DNA from: an uncultured Thiodictyon sp.
GTDB taxonomy: Bacteria > Pseudomonadota > Gammaproteobacteria > Chromatiales > Chromatiaceae
Assembly: GCF_903946935.1 (NCBI RefSeq)
Contig: NZ_CAJAXH010000017.1
Span: 62,001-126,000, forward strand
Length of the DNA: 64,000 nt
Direction of reading: 5' to 3'
Part shown: in pieces, positions 9,596 to 18,358 of the stretch
Numbering within the stretch: position 1 is the stretch's first letter
Layout: the number at the start of each line of letters is the position of its first letter
The notes under the pieces: model-generated
The model's input: the letters and a program-made list of their open reading frames with translations, nothing else
The model's database searches: none
What the model was told of the DNA's origin: nothing
Program-made: the position numbers and the translations under genes

Positions 9596-10971
9596 TTAAC
9601 CCAAGACCACCGGATTCTGCCAGCCGTCGGGGGGCGACAAGGTCGGGTCGGCCCCTGCCGGTCCCCAGGTCCCGGGCTCATACTCGTGGACCTGGATGCC
9701 TTCTTTCAGCATCGGATCGACGATGCGCCAGGCCTCCTCGACATAGTCCTCGCGGGCGAACAGGCTCGCATCTCCCGCCATGGCGTCGCCCAGCACCCGC
9801 TCGTAGGCGCCCATCTCGCCGGCCCCCGGGTTGCGGCTGGCGAGCAACTCAGTGTCTCTGCCGACCTGGGTACCCTCCGGGTCCATGACGGTGACACCCA
9901 GACCGATCGCATGGTCTGGGCCGATGCGGAAGCGGATATGGTTGGGCGCGGTCGTGCAGCACGGAAAGAGGCTGGGCGGGCGGCGCAGACGCACCACCAC
10001 CTCGGTGCAGGTCACGGGCAGGCACTTGCCGGCGCGGATATAGAACGGGACGCCCTGCCAGCGCCAGGAGTCGACATAGAGGCGCAGGGCGGCGAAGGTC
10101 TCGACCTGCGAGTCCGGTGCCACCCCGCGCTCCGCCCGGTAGCCGCGAAACTGGCCGCAGATCAGGTCCGCCGCGCTCAGTGTCGGGATGGCCCTCAGCA
10201 CCTTGATCTTTTCGTCGCGCACCGATTCGCTGTCGGTGCGGATCGGCGGCTCCATGGCCAGGTTGGCGAGTATCTGGAACAGATGGTTTTGGACCACGTC
10301 GCGCACCGTGCCGACCTGTTCATAGAAGGTGCCTCGGCCCTGGACCCCGAAGTCCTCCGCCATGGCGATCTGGATGCTCTCGACATAGTTGCGGTTCCAG
10401 ATCGGCTCCAGAAATGCATTCTGGAAGCGGAAAAAAATCATGTTTTGAACCGGACGCTTACCGAGGAAATGATCGATGCGGAAGATGCGCCGCTCCGCGA
10501 AGCTCCCGTGCAGGATGCGGTTGAGCGCACGCGCCGAGTCGAGGTCGCGCCCGAACGGCTTCTCGACCACCACCCGGGCCTCCGCGGTACAGCCGGCCGC
10601 CGCCAACTGCTGCACCACCATGGGAAAGGCCGCGGGCGGGATCGCGAGATAATGGGTTGGGCGCCGGGCGCTACCCAGCGCTTGGCGCAGCGCCTGGAAG
10701 GTCGCCGGGTCGCGGTAATCGCCATCGACATAGCCGAACTGGGTACACAACTGCGCGAACGCCGCCTCATCGACCCCACCGCCGTGTTGCTCGAGACTCG
10801 CGCGGGCGTGCGCCTTGAACTGGTCGAGGTCCCAGCCGGCCCTGGACATGCCGATGATCGGCACCTTGAGATTGCCGCGCTTCACCATCGCCTGCAAGGC
10901 CGGGAAGATCTTTTTGAAGGCCAGGTCACCGGTGGCACCAAACAAGACCAGCGCGTCGGCATGGGGTTCGT

Positions 10972-10975
<4 letters not shown>
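9596..10975 (-). CDS. zwf: Glucose-6-phosphate 1-dehydrogenase
   Basis: Oxidises glucose 6-phosphate to 6-phosphogluconolactone with NADP+ or NAD+, in the cytoplasm. The 459-aa protein starts with the Rossmann motif [19 protein letters not shown], and has the catalytic signature [13 protein letters not shown] (family: DHYLGKE; here the segment reads DHFLGKR) and [10 protein letters not shown], both in G6PDH order. Its ATG overlaps the stop of gnd by 4 bases, so the two are co-translated. The Lys-to-Arg change after LGK (KR where most have KE) is a family variation I have not checked further. Length is slightly short of the usual 480-500. Confidence 0.93.
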
Positions 10976-11991
<1,016 letters not shown>

Positions 11992-12320
11992 CTGTTTGTC
12001 CTCATTAGACCGATTGCACCAAAATCCGGTAATCGCTCACGCCAAGGCGCCAAGCTCGCCAAGCTCGCCAAGAAATACAAGAGTGTAGACCGACTATCCA
12101 GATTACCGGCCGCGCCCCTGACCCAACGCCGATCACGCACTGAAAAACCTTGGCGGGCTTGGCGCCTTGGCGTGACAATGGCCCTTTCCAGGTTGACGGC
12201 GGCGCGGGCCCGGGAGGCGGCAGGCCTAAGCGGCGCCCCAGCGGCTATGGTCCTCTCCAATGTGGGTCTACCCAAGTGTACAAAAACCGGACAATCGTGT
12301 TTGATGATGAGCGAGCCGAA
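11992..12320. other. Divergent gnd/pgl promoter interval occupied by a hairpin repeat
   Basis: The 330 bases between gnd (minus) and pgl (plus) are mostly taken by repeat copy A (12021-12192). The remaining ~130 bases before pgl (12193-12320) must carry the pgl promoter and ribosome site; no strong consensus is seen. Whether the repeat hairpin lies inside the gnd leader cannot be told from sequence. Confidence 0.5.
12021..12192. repeat. Long hairpin repeat, TCACGCCAAGG family, copy A
   Basis: Two 27-bp arms (12037-12063 and 12149-12175) are inverted complements with one mismatch; the left arm starts TCACGCCAAGGCGCCAAGC. Each arm is built of three CCAAG-ending words. The ~85-bp centre resembles that of copy C (55331-55490), including TATCCAGATTAC and AACGC...ACTGAAA. 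A short extra GCTCGCCAA repeat sits after the left arm. Confidence 0.85.
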
Positions 12321-13010
12321 ATGAAGGCAGATGGCAAACAGGTCAGCCGCTGGCACACCTTCGCGAACCCGCTCGAGCTTGAGCGGGCGGCCACGCGGAT
12401 CGTACTGGCGAGCGCGCAACAGGCAATCGCCGAGCGCGGGGCCTTCCGTTGCGTACTGGCCGGGGGCAATACCCCGCGCGCACTGTATGGGTCACTGTGC
12501 AACGCCGTGACCGATTGGCGGGCCTGGACTCTCTATTTCGGCGATGAACGCTGTGTGCCGGCCGCTGACCCCAGCCGCAACAGCCGCATGGCGGGTGACG
12601 CCTGGCTCGATCGGGTCGCGATCCCTCCCCGGCAGATTCATGCGATCCCGGCGGAGCTCGGCCCCGAGCTTGGGGCCATCAGCTACGCCGAGGCGCTGGC
12701 GGGGGTCGGCGCATTCGATCTGGTGCTGCTCGGATTGGGCGAGGACGGGCATACCGCCAGCCTGTTTCCGGGCCGCGACTGGGAGCGCTCGACTACCTGG
12801 CCGGACGCCATCCCGGTGCATGACTCACCCAAACCGCCGCCACAACGGGTGTCGCTCAGCCCGGCCCGTTTGAGTCACTCACTCAAGGTTCTGTATCTGG
12901 TGGTTGGCGAGGACAAGCGGGACGCCGTCAATGCGTGGCAGGCAGGCCATCCGCTGCCCGCCAGCCGCATCTGCCCACCCGGCGGGGTGGATGTCTTGAT
13001 GCACCTTTAA
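12321..13010 (+). CDS. pgl: 6-phosphogluconolactonase
   Basis: Hydrolyses 6-phosphogluconolactone, the step between Zwf and Gnd. From the ATG at 12321 the product is 229 aa, normal for the DevB/SOL family. Motifs: VLAGGNTPRALYG, YFGDERCVPAADPSRNSRMA and LLGLGEDGHTASLFPG, the family's phosphate- and lactone-binding segments. The track's earlier start (12150) runs through repeat copy A and is rejected. It is divergent from gnd-zwf. Confidence 0.93.
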   Translation: MKADGKQVSRWHTFANPLELERAATRIVLASAQQAIAERGAFRCVLAGGNTPRALYGSLCNAVTDWRAWTLYFGDERCVPAADPSRNSRMAGDAWLDRVAIPPRQIHAIPAELGPELGAISYAEALAGVGAFDLVLLGLGEDGHTASLFPGRDWERSTTWPDAIPVHDSPKPPPQRVSLSPARLSHSLKVLYLVVGEDKRDAVNAWQAGHPLPASRICPPGGVDVLMHL

Positions 13011-13320
13011 GATTTCGTGGGATGCCGGTGACGACGAGCGGCCAGTTGCCGGCCCCGGAGGGCAGCAGGGGCGAGCCGGACAGGACAGCTACCGTTTGCG
13101 GGCCTTGATCGTCACAGGCCGCTGGGCGGCCTGCGGTGGCGCTCGCCCAAACGCCGGAAAATGGTCTACACTTCGCCCTCAACAGCCTCCTTGGTCACGC
13201 CAGCCACGCCTGCGGAGCCTCGCGAATGCCCGGTTTAGGTCGTCTCAACCGCCCCCGCTGCCCGGCACCCCCCCCGCGGGTGGCCGACGCCCCCGGCCCC
13301 GCGGATACAATCCCCTATCT

Positions 13321-13442
13321 CTAGCAGGCTGTCGGACTTAGTGATGCAACCGATTGAATGCAAAGAGTTTCCTCTTTTGCGCCAAAAAGTCGTTTTCCTG
13401 TTTAATCAATCGGTTACGCCATCAAGTCCGACAGGCTGCTAG
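13321..13442. mobile_element. 114-bp MITE-like element, copy 1, with CTAG target duplication
   Basis: Element 13325-13438 flanked on both sides by CTAG. Imperfect terminal inverted repeats of about 33 bp: CAGGCTGTCGGACTT at one end and the complement of CAGCCTGTCGGACTT at the other, extending to the AACCGATTGA word. It is far too short to code for a transposase. The copy inside the response-regulator gene (59697-59810) is identical in inverted orientation, and the copy at 25078-25191 differs in about one position, so spread is recent. The predicted 'MNAKSF...' ORFs come from it and are not genes. Confidence 0.92.
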
Positions 13443-13555
13443 GGAGTCCCGGGCCGACGGCGGGCACCGTGCCAGGATCGGATTAGTTCAACACACATTT
13501 AGACTCGGCCTTGGTCATATTCCCGGCCACTGTGCTAGCCGCGCGGTCGTTGGTT

Positions 13556-13605
13556 CGCGCAGCGGACCCTACGGGGGCAGAGTAAGGCGTAGGGTCCGCT
13601 GTGCA
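13556..13605. repeat. Palindrome with 14-bp arms CAGCGGACCCTACG
   Basis: CAGCGGACCCTACG (13560-13573) and its exact complement CGTAGGGTCCGCTG (13588-13601) enclose a 14-base loop. It resembles palindromic repeats common between genes of Gammaproteobacteria; only one copy was noticed in this window. It lies 70 bases before the lipoprotein gene. Confidence 0.8.
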
Positions 13606-13673
13606 GATGGACCCTCTGGTCGGAATTATGATCTAACGCACCTCTGGTGTTTCCCCGCAAACAGGAAGGATCT

Positions 13674-14162
13674 ATGAAGACGAAACTGTTGAGTTTGATC
13701 TTTGTCGCGGCGGCCCTTAGCGGCTGTGCCCCAAACATGGCATTGCAGACCAGCTTGCAAGATGCACGCACTGAGAGCTGCAAGGCAACCTCGGAAACGG
13801 AGATCGCGGCGCTGTTCGATCGCTGGAATCGGTCGCTGCAAACCGGCGATCCGCGGAAGGTGGTCGCCAACTACGCGGAGCGGTCAATCCTCCTGCCCAC
13901 CGTATCGAACAAGCCGCGCCTCACGCCTGCCGAAAAGGAAGACTACTTCAGTCACTTTTTGGAGAACCGCCCCTCCGGCAAGATCGACTTGCGATTCGTT
14001 GACCTCGGTTGCAACACGGCGCTTGATGCAGGCCTTTATACGTTCACGTTTGCAAAGACCGGTAAAACAGTCAGTGGTCGCTACAGTTACACCTACCGTT
14101 GGAATGGTTCTAAATGGCTAATTACCAGTCACCATTCCTCGGCAATGCCTGAGAAGCCTTGA
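13674..14162 (+). CDS. Lipoprotein with SnoaL/CaMKII-association-like fold
   Basis: A 162-aa lipoprotein. The start ATG at 13674 follows an AGGAAGGA ribosome site by three bases-plus spacing; the earlier track start is 9 codons upstream. The signal peptide MKTKLLSLIFVAAALSGC carries a lipobox (LSGC). The mature part (ALFDRWNRSLQTGDPRKVVANY ... WNGSKWLITSHHSSAMP) has the pattern of the SnoaL-like/DUF4440 fold (SgcJ/EcaC group), a cone-shaped barrel that binds small ligands or mediates oligomerisation. No specific function can be given. Confidence 0.8.
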   Translation: MKTKLLSLIFVAAALSGCAPNMALQTSLQDARTESCKATSETEIAALFDRWNRSLQTGDPRKVVANYAERSILLPTVSNKPRLTPAEKEDYFSHFLENRPSGKIDLRFVDLGCNTALDAGLYTFTFAKTGKTVSGRYSYTYRWNGSKWLITSHHSSAMPEKP

Positions 14163-14291
14163 TCGTGGTTTCGGCCAGTCCGCTCTGTTCTGCGAGTCTG
14201 CGGCGGCCGAGTGGTTGGCGTCTCAGATCTGAATTCCGGCGTCCCGGCCGGAATGACGATCAAGACCGCCACGCGCGCAGGGAGAGGTTCA

Positions 14292-15008
14292 GTGGTGAAT
14301 AATCAGGGCTCCGGTCTGCTACCGCGCCGCTTGGCCCGCCAAAGTCTTCTCGCGATGGCGCTCTGGTTGTCATTCACGATCGTCAGTTACCCAACCTGGG
14401 CGGCAACGGGCGCGGCGGGCGCCTGTGCGGTCAACCTCGATTCACCGATCCAAAATTTTTGCGAGGTCCAGCCCGGCGTCCTGTGGCGCGGTGCCAGGCC
14501 GGATCAACGCGGTGCCTCCTGGCTGATTGCGCAAGGCGTACGCACCATCGTCAACCTCGAGCTGGCAAACGAAGACGACTCCGCGTTTAGTAAGGCCGCA
14601 GTCGCGGACCCGCAGCGTCATGACATCGGGCTCTTTCGTCTTCGCGACTCGGAACTTGCGCCCATCATGCCGCCCGCGCTTGAGGACAATCGCTTGGCTT
14701 GGTTCCTGGCCATCGTCGCCCAGCAGCCAAGACCGATCTATGTCCACTGCCGCTCGGGTGAGAACCGAACCGGAGTCATGATTGCCGCTTACCGGGTGAT
14801 CGTGGAAGGCGTGAGCGCCGAACAGGCCATTGAGGAGATGGGGCGCTACCATGGATTTTGGTTTACGAGCAGCGCCAACTATATCCGTGGGCTGTCACCG
14901 GGGCGCATTGCTGCCATCCGGCGCCAGACCAAAGAGCGGCAATCGAACGCGAAAGAGGATGCTCAGGTCGTCTGCGTCGAGGGGACCTGCACGGTGACCG
15001 ATCGCTGA
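14292..15008 (+). CDS. Exported dual-specificity/tyrosine phosphatase
   Basis: Protein phosphatase of the DSP/DSP-like superfamily. The P-loop HCRSGENRTG (HCx5R-S/T) lies near residue 155, with the general acid region upstream (LRDSELAP). A hydrophobic segment SLLAMALWLSFTIVSYPTWA near the N-terminus looks like a signal peptide, so it probably acts in the periplasm. I take the GTG at 14292 because GAGAGG precedes it; GTG 14211 and ATG 14253 are alternatives without good ribosome sites. Substrate unknown. The C-terminus has two cysteines (VVCVEGTC) that could pair in the periplasm. Confidence 0.75.
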   Translation: MVNNQGSGLLPRRLARQSLLAMALWLSFTIVSYPTWAATGAAGACAVNLDSPIQNFCEVQPGVLWRGARPDQRGASWLIAQGVRTIVNLELANEDDSAFSKAAVADPQRHDIGLFRLRDSELAPIMPPALEDNRLAWFLAIVAQQPRPIYVHCRSGENRTGVMIAAYRVIVEGVSAEQAIEEMGRYHGFWFTSSANYIRGLSPGRIAAIRRQTKERQSNAKEDAQVVCVEGTCTVTDR

Positions 15009-15187
15009 AACGGCCGCCATTGGCGCGTCGACCGCCGGCGTCACACCGCCGAGCGGCATCAAGAGAACCCGGCCTGGGTGTCAGGGCCGACCTCCCCCCT
15101 CCCCTCACGAAGCGCCGCGGGCCGCAAGCGGGCGGCCATCTTCTCTGGAGTCCAAGGCTTCAGCCTTGGTCCTGTCCATCCAAGGCT

Positions 15188-15315
15188 AACGGCCATGGCG
15201 CCCGCACCACCCCGCGAGATGGAAGTGGCGGGCGCTTTGGCCGTTCCCCCACCCCGCCCTCCCCCAATAGGGGAGGGAGAAGTGGAGCGCGCTCCCGGCG
15301 CAACTTTCACGATAA
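15188..15315. repeat. ~125-bp dispersed repeat, copy 1
   Basis: Runs from AACGGCCATGGC to CGGCGCAACTTTCACGATAA. It aligns over its length with 58364-58483: shared blocks include GCACCACCCC, GTGGCGGGCGC, CACCCCGCCCTCCCCC, GGAGCGCGCTCCCGGCGC and ACTTTCACG. It includes a pyrimidine/purine hairpin (CCCTCCCC...GGGGAGGG) and the palindrome GGAGCGCGCTCC. Non-coding as far as I can see. Confidence 0.8.
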
Positions 15316-15357
15316 GCCTTGGACTCCGGCCCCGGGGTGGCAGCTATTCTCATCTTT

Positions 15358-15421
15358 CTCTGCGCCTCCGGGTCTCTGCGTGAGTCAATAATGTCTCACG
15401 CAGAGGCGCCGAGACGCAGAG
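15358..15421. repeat. Hairpin repeat of the CACGCAGAGGCGC type
   Basis: Two 27-bp arms (15358-15384 and 15395-15421) form an imperfect inverted repeat around a 10-base loop. The right arm begins CTCACGCAGAGGCGCCGAG and is made of three words ending in AGAG/GAG. The layout of three short words per arm is the same as in the TCACGCCAAGG family, with AGAG in place of CAAG. Confidence 0.85.
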
Positions 15422-15651
15422 AACGGTAAAATCCGGCTTGTCTCTGGGGCGAGTGGCCGGAACGATGATAAACGCCTATATTAGATTATCCGAATATTAG
15501 AGCAGCGTAATGCGCTTGCCCTGGCGCAAGGCCTGACACGCGCTCCTTGAAGCCGGGGCGAGAGCCGGTTAGCATTCAGTAACCCTGGCCGGACGCATTG
15601 GGGCAACCGACTTCACTTTTCAATTTTGCGAACGAGATTGGGTATCCGCCA

Positions 15652-16479
15652 ATGGACCCTCGCCAGGTGTTAATTAAGACTGCCAAGGGCCAGGACGAGA
15701 TCCGGACCAAGGCGAACAAACTCTCGATGCGTTCGCGTCGCTTCCTGATCCTGGTGGACGGGCAGAGCACGGTGGGCGATCTACTGACCCGGCTCGCGGT
15801 GCTCGGGGATGATATCGAGGCGCTACTGGAGGACCTGGTCGCCGATGGCTTTCTCGCCCCGCGGGACACGCTGCCCCCGCCCCGGGCAGCAGCGCCAGCG
15901 GCCCAAGCGCCCTCGCTACCCACGGAGTTCAACCTGGACAAGGCGAAGGGCTTCGCGCGCTACATCGTCCTGGGCAACCTCGGACCGCTCGGGGGGCGCC
16001 GCGCCGAGCGCATCGAGGCGGCACGCTCCGCGGGCGAGCTGCGCGTGGAGCTGGACGAACTGCGCGAGCAGTTGCCCAAGCTGCTGCCCAAACGGCAGGC
16101 CAAGCAAGTGTGGGACCAGTTGGAGCCGCTGATCCTGTCGGCGACGGTCGCCGACGACGTGCTCGCCCCGCGGGACCGTGTACCGGACACCCCCGCGGCG
16201 CCCCCGCCTGCGCCGGCCACGGCCGCGCCCCCCCTGCCGGCAGACTTTAACCTGGACAAGGCAAAGGGCTTCGCTCGCTACATCGTCCTGGGTGCCTTAG
16301 GACCCGTCGGGGCGCGCCGCGCCGAGCGCATCGAGGCGGCGCGCTCCCCGGGCGATCTGCGCCTGGAACTGGAGGACCTGCGCGAGGCCCTGCCCAAGCT
16401 CCTGTCCAAGCGACAGGCCCAACAGGTGGGTGAACAGATCGAGCCGCTGATCCAGTCCATCAGTCAACTCCAGGTGTAA
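15652..16479 (+). CDS. Unknown protein with a tandemly duplicated ~75-aa domain
   Basis: A 275-aa soluble protein, no signal peptide. Residues ~1-62 look like a winged-helix-type fold (LSMRSRRFLILVDGQSTVGDLLTRL ... LLEDLVADGFLAP). Two near-identical modules follow, each starting FNLDKAKGFARYIVLG and running through RRAERIEAARS to LPKLL-KRQA-QV and EPLI; they are joined by Pro/Ala-rich linkers (PPPRAAAPAAQAP; TPAAPPPAPATAAPP). The two modules are nearly identical also at DNA level, so the duplication is recent or kept uniform. The start at 15652 drops an unconserved 18-residue lead. I do not recognise the module; helical and charged, it may bind protein or nucleic acid. Confidence 0.75.
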   Translation: MDPRQVLIKTAKGQDEIRTKANKLSMRSRRFLILVDGQSTVGDLLTRLAVLGDDIEALLEDLVADGFLAPRDTLPPPRAAAPAAQAPSLPTEFNLDKAKGFARYIVLGNLGPLGGRRAERIEAARSAGELRVELDELREQLPKLLPKRQAKQVWDQLEPLILSATVADDVLAPRDRVPDTPAAPPPAPATAAPPLPADFNLDKAKGFARYIVLGALGPVGARRAERIEAARSPGDLRLELEDLREALPKLLSKRQAQQVGEQIEPLIQSISQLQV

Positions 16480-16483
16480 CGAT

Positions 16484-16501
16484 GGGGCACCCCTGTGCCC
16501 C
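16484..16501 (+). terminator. Possible short hairpin terminator after the duplicated-domain gene
   Basis: A 7-bp stem GGGGCAC / GTGCCCC with a 4-base loop lies 4 bases past the stop codon; a second stem GCCGGG-TTTGAG-CCCGGC follows at ~16518-16535. Neither is followed by a T-run, so termination is uncertain. Confidence 0.4.
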
Positions 16502-16724
16502 CCGGAAGGCGGTAGGATGCCGGGTTTGAGCCCGGCACCGCAACGGTGCCCGGCGCACCCATCAGGGGCTACCCATGAAGAGCAGAGAGTTGATGACCTG
16601 CGAGACCAAGGTCTTCGCGGATCGGATCAAGGCACTCAAGCCACAGGATTGCCGAGGGCCAGGCCGCGGTCGGTTAAGATCCGGCCATCGCCCCGTCGGC
16701 CCCCGACCAGAGACACCCACGCCC

Positions 16725-18251
16725 ATGACCACCATCCGCGAATCCGATTTCATCCAGAGCATCGCCGATGCCCTGCAGTTCATCTCCTACTACCACCCGG
16801 CGGACTTTATCCACTCGCTCGCCGCCGCCTATGCGGCGGAGGAATCCCCGGCCGCCAAGGACGCCATGGCCCAGATCCTGGTCAACTCGCGGATGTGTGC
16901 CGAAGGGCACCGGCCCATCTGTCAGGATACCGGCTCGGTGGTCGTCTTTCTCAAGGTCGGCATGGAGGTGCGCTGGGACACCACACTGAGCATCCAGGCG
17001 CTGGTAGACGCCGGGGTACGTCAGGCCTATCTCCATCCGGACAACCTGTTACGCGCATCCATCGTCTCGCCACCCATCGGCGCGCGCACGAACACCGGGG
17101 ACAACACCCCGGCGGTGGTCCATGTGGAATTGGTGCCGGGCGACCAGGTGGAGGTCCGCCTGGCGGCCAAGGGCGGGGGCTCGGAGAACAAGTCCAAGTT
17201 CACCATCTTGAATCCCAGTGACAGCCTGGTGGACTGGGTGCTCAAGACGGTCCCCCTGATGGGCGCCGGCTGGTGCCCGCCGGGGATGCTCGGGATCGGC
17301 ATCGGCGGCTCGGCCGAGAAGGCGATGCTGCTGGCCAAGGAGTCACTGCTCGGCCATATCGACATCCACGTGCTAAAGGCCCGCGGGCCCGCCAACCCGA
17401 TCGAGGAGTTGCGCCTGGAGCTGTTCGAGAAGGTCAATGCGCTCGGCATCGGCGCCCAGGGCCTGGGCGGACTCACCACCGTGCTGGACGTGAAGATCGA
17501 GACCTTCCCCACCCATGCCGCGTCGCTGCCCGTGGCGATGATCCCCAACTGTGCCGCGACCCGTCACGCGGAGTTCACCCTGGACGGTTCGGGTCCGGTG
17601 TCGCTCGCGCCGCCGCTGCTCAGCGACTGGCCCGCCATCGTCTACGACGCCACCGCCGGCGCCCGCCGGGTGAACCTCGACCAGGTCACTCGCGAGGAGA
17701 TCGCCACCTGGCAGCCCGGCGAGCGCCTCCTGCTCTCCGGCCGCCTGCTGACCGGCCGGGATGCCGCCCACAAGCGCCTCACGGATCTGCTCAACAGCGG
17801 CGCCGGGCTCCCGGACGGGGTCGATCTCAACGGGCGCTTCATCTATTACGTGGGACCGGTGGACCCGGTGGGCGACGAGGTGGTCGGCCCCGCGGGCCCC
17901 ACGACCGCCACCCGCATGGACAAGTTCACCGAACAGATGCTGAGCGAGACCGGCCTCATTGGCATGATCGGCAAGGCCGAGCGGGGTCCGGTTGCGATCG
18001 AGGCCATCCGCAAGCACCAGGCGGTCTATCTGATGGCCGTCGGCGGTGCCGCCTATCTGGTGGCCAAGGCCATCAAGTCCTCACGCCTCATCGCCTTCGA
18101 GGACCTGGGGATGGAGGCCATCCGCGAATTCGAGGTGCTGGACATGCCGGTGACGGTGGCGGTCGACAGCCGCGGCGAGTCGGTCCACGAGACCGGCCCG
18201 GCACAGTGGCAGGCACGGATCGGCAAGATCCCGGTCGTCGTCACGACTTGA
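16725..18251 (+). CDS. fumA: Class I fumarate hydratase (iron-sulfur)
   Basis: Converts fumarate and malate in the TCA cycle using an oxygen-sensitive [4Fe-4S] cluster. The 508-aa product has the three expected cysteine sites: PICQDTGSV, GAGWCPPGMLGIGIGG and IPNCAATRHAEF. Both the alpha (N-terminal) and beta (C-terminal, from about VSLAPPLLSDWP) domains are fused, as in FumA/FumB. I start at ATG 16725; the track's 16575 start adds a 50-residue basic leader not seen in the family. No partner genes are visible. L-tartrate dehydratase is a less likely alternative because that enzyme is usually split. Confidence 0.92.
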   Translation: MTTIRESDFIQSIADALQFISYYHPADFIHSLAAAYAAEESPAAKDAMAQILVNSRMCAEGHRPICQDTGSVVVFLKVGMEVRWDTTLSIQALVDAGVRQAYLHPDNLLRASIVSPPIGARTNTGDNTPAVVHVELVPGDQVEVRLAAKGGGSENKSKFTILNPSDSLVDWVLKTVPLMGAGWCPPGMLGIGIGGSAEKAMLLAKESLLGHIDIHVLKARGPANPIEELRLELFEKVNALGIGAQGLGGLTTVLDVKIETFPTHAASLPVAMIPNCAATRHAEFTLDGSGPVSLAPPLLSDWPAIVYDATAGARRVNLDQVTREEIATWQPGERLLLSGRLLTGRDAAHKRLTDLLNSGAGLPDGVDLNGRFIYYVGPVDPVGDEVVGPAGPTTATRMDKFTEQMLSETGLIGMIGKAERGPVAIEAIRKHQAVYLMAVGGAAYLVAKAIKSSRLIAFEDLGMEAIREFEVLDMPVTVAVDSRGESVHETGPAQWQARIGKIPVVVTT

Positions 18252-18261
18252 TAAGATTCTT

Positions 18262-18321
18262 GTCCGCAAATGAACGCCAATGAACGCCAATGAACGCAAA
18301 TAAGACCGTTCATTTGCGGAC
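18262..18321. repeat. Hairpin repeat of the GTCCGCAAATGAACG type
   Basis: GTCCGCAAATGAACG (18262-18276) and its exact complement CGTTCATTTGCGGAC (18307-18321) flank three tandem copies of a 10-base word CAATGAACGC. It starts 10 bases after the fumarase stop and ends 37 bases before acuI. It could act as a bidirectional attenuator; this is inference. Confidence 0.85.
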
Positions 18322-18358
18322 GAATCATTCTTCGAATCCACACACGGAGATCAGGACC

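Larger units (their letters stand above)
13011..13673. other. Gene-free interval with a MITE-like copy and a palindrome
   Basis: 660 bases without a supported gene. It holds the 114-bp element copy 1 (13325-13438) and a palindrome at 13560-13601, both listed separately. Bases 13011-13320 show nothing I can name. Confidence 0.6.
15009..15651. other. Gene-free interval rich in repeats
   Basis: 640 bases holding a ~128-bp repeat shared with 58364-58483 and an AGAG-type hairpin (15358-15421), listed separately. Bases 15430-15650 are AT-richer (TATATTAGATTATC) and probably carry the promoter of the downstream gene. Small ORFs here are shadows. Confidence 0.5.
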
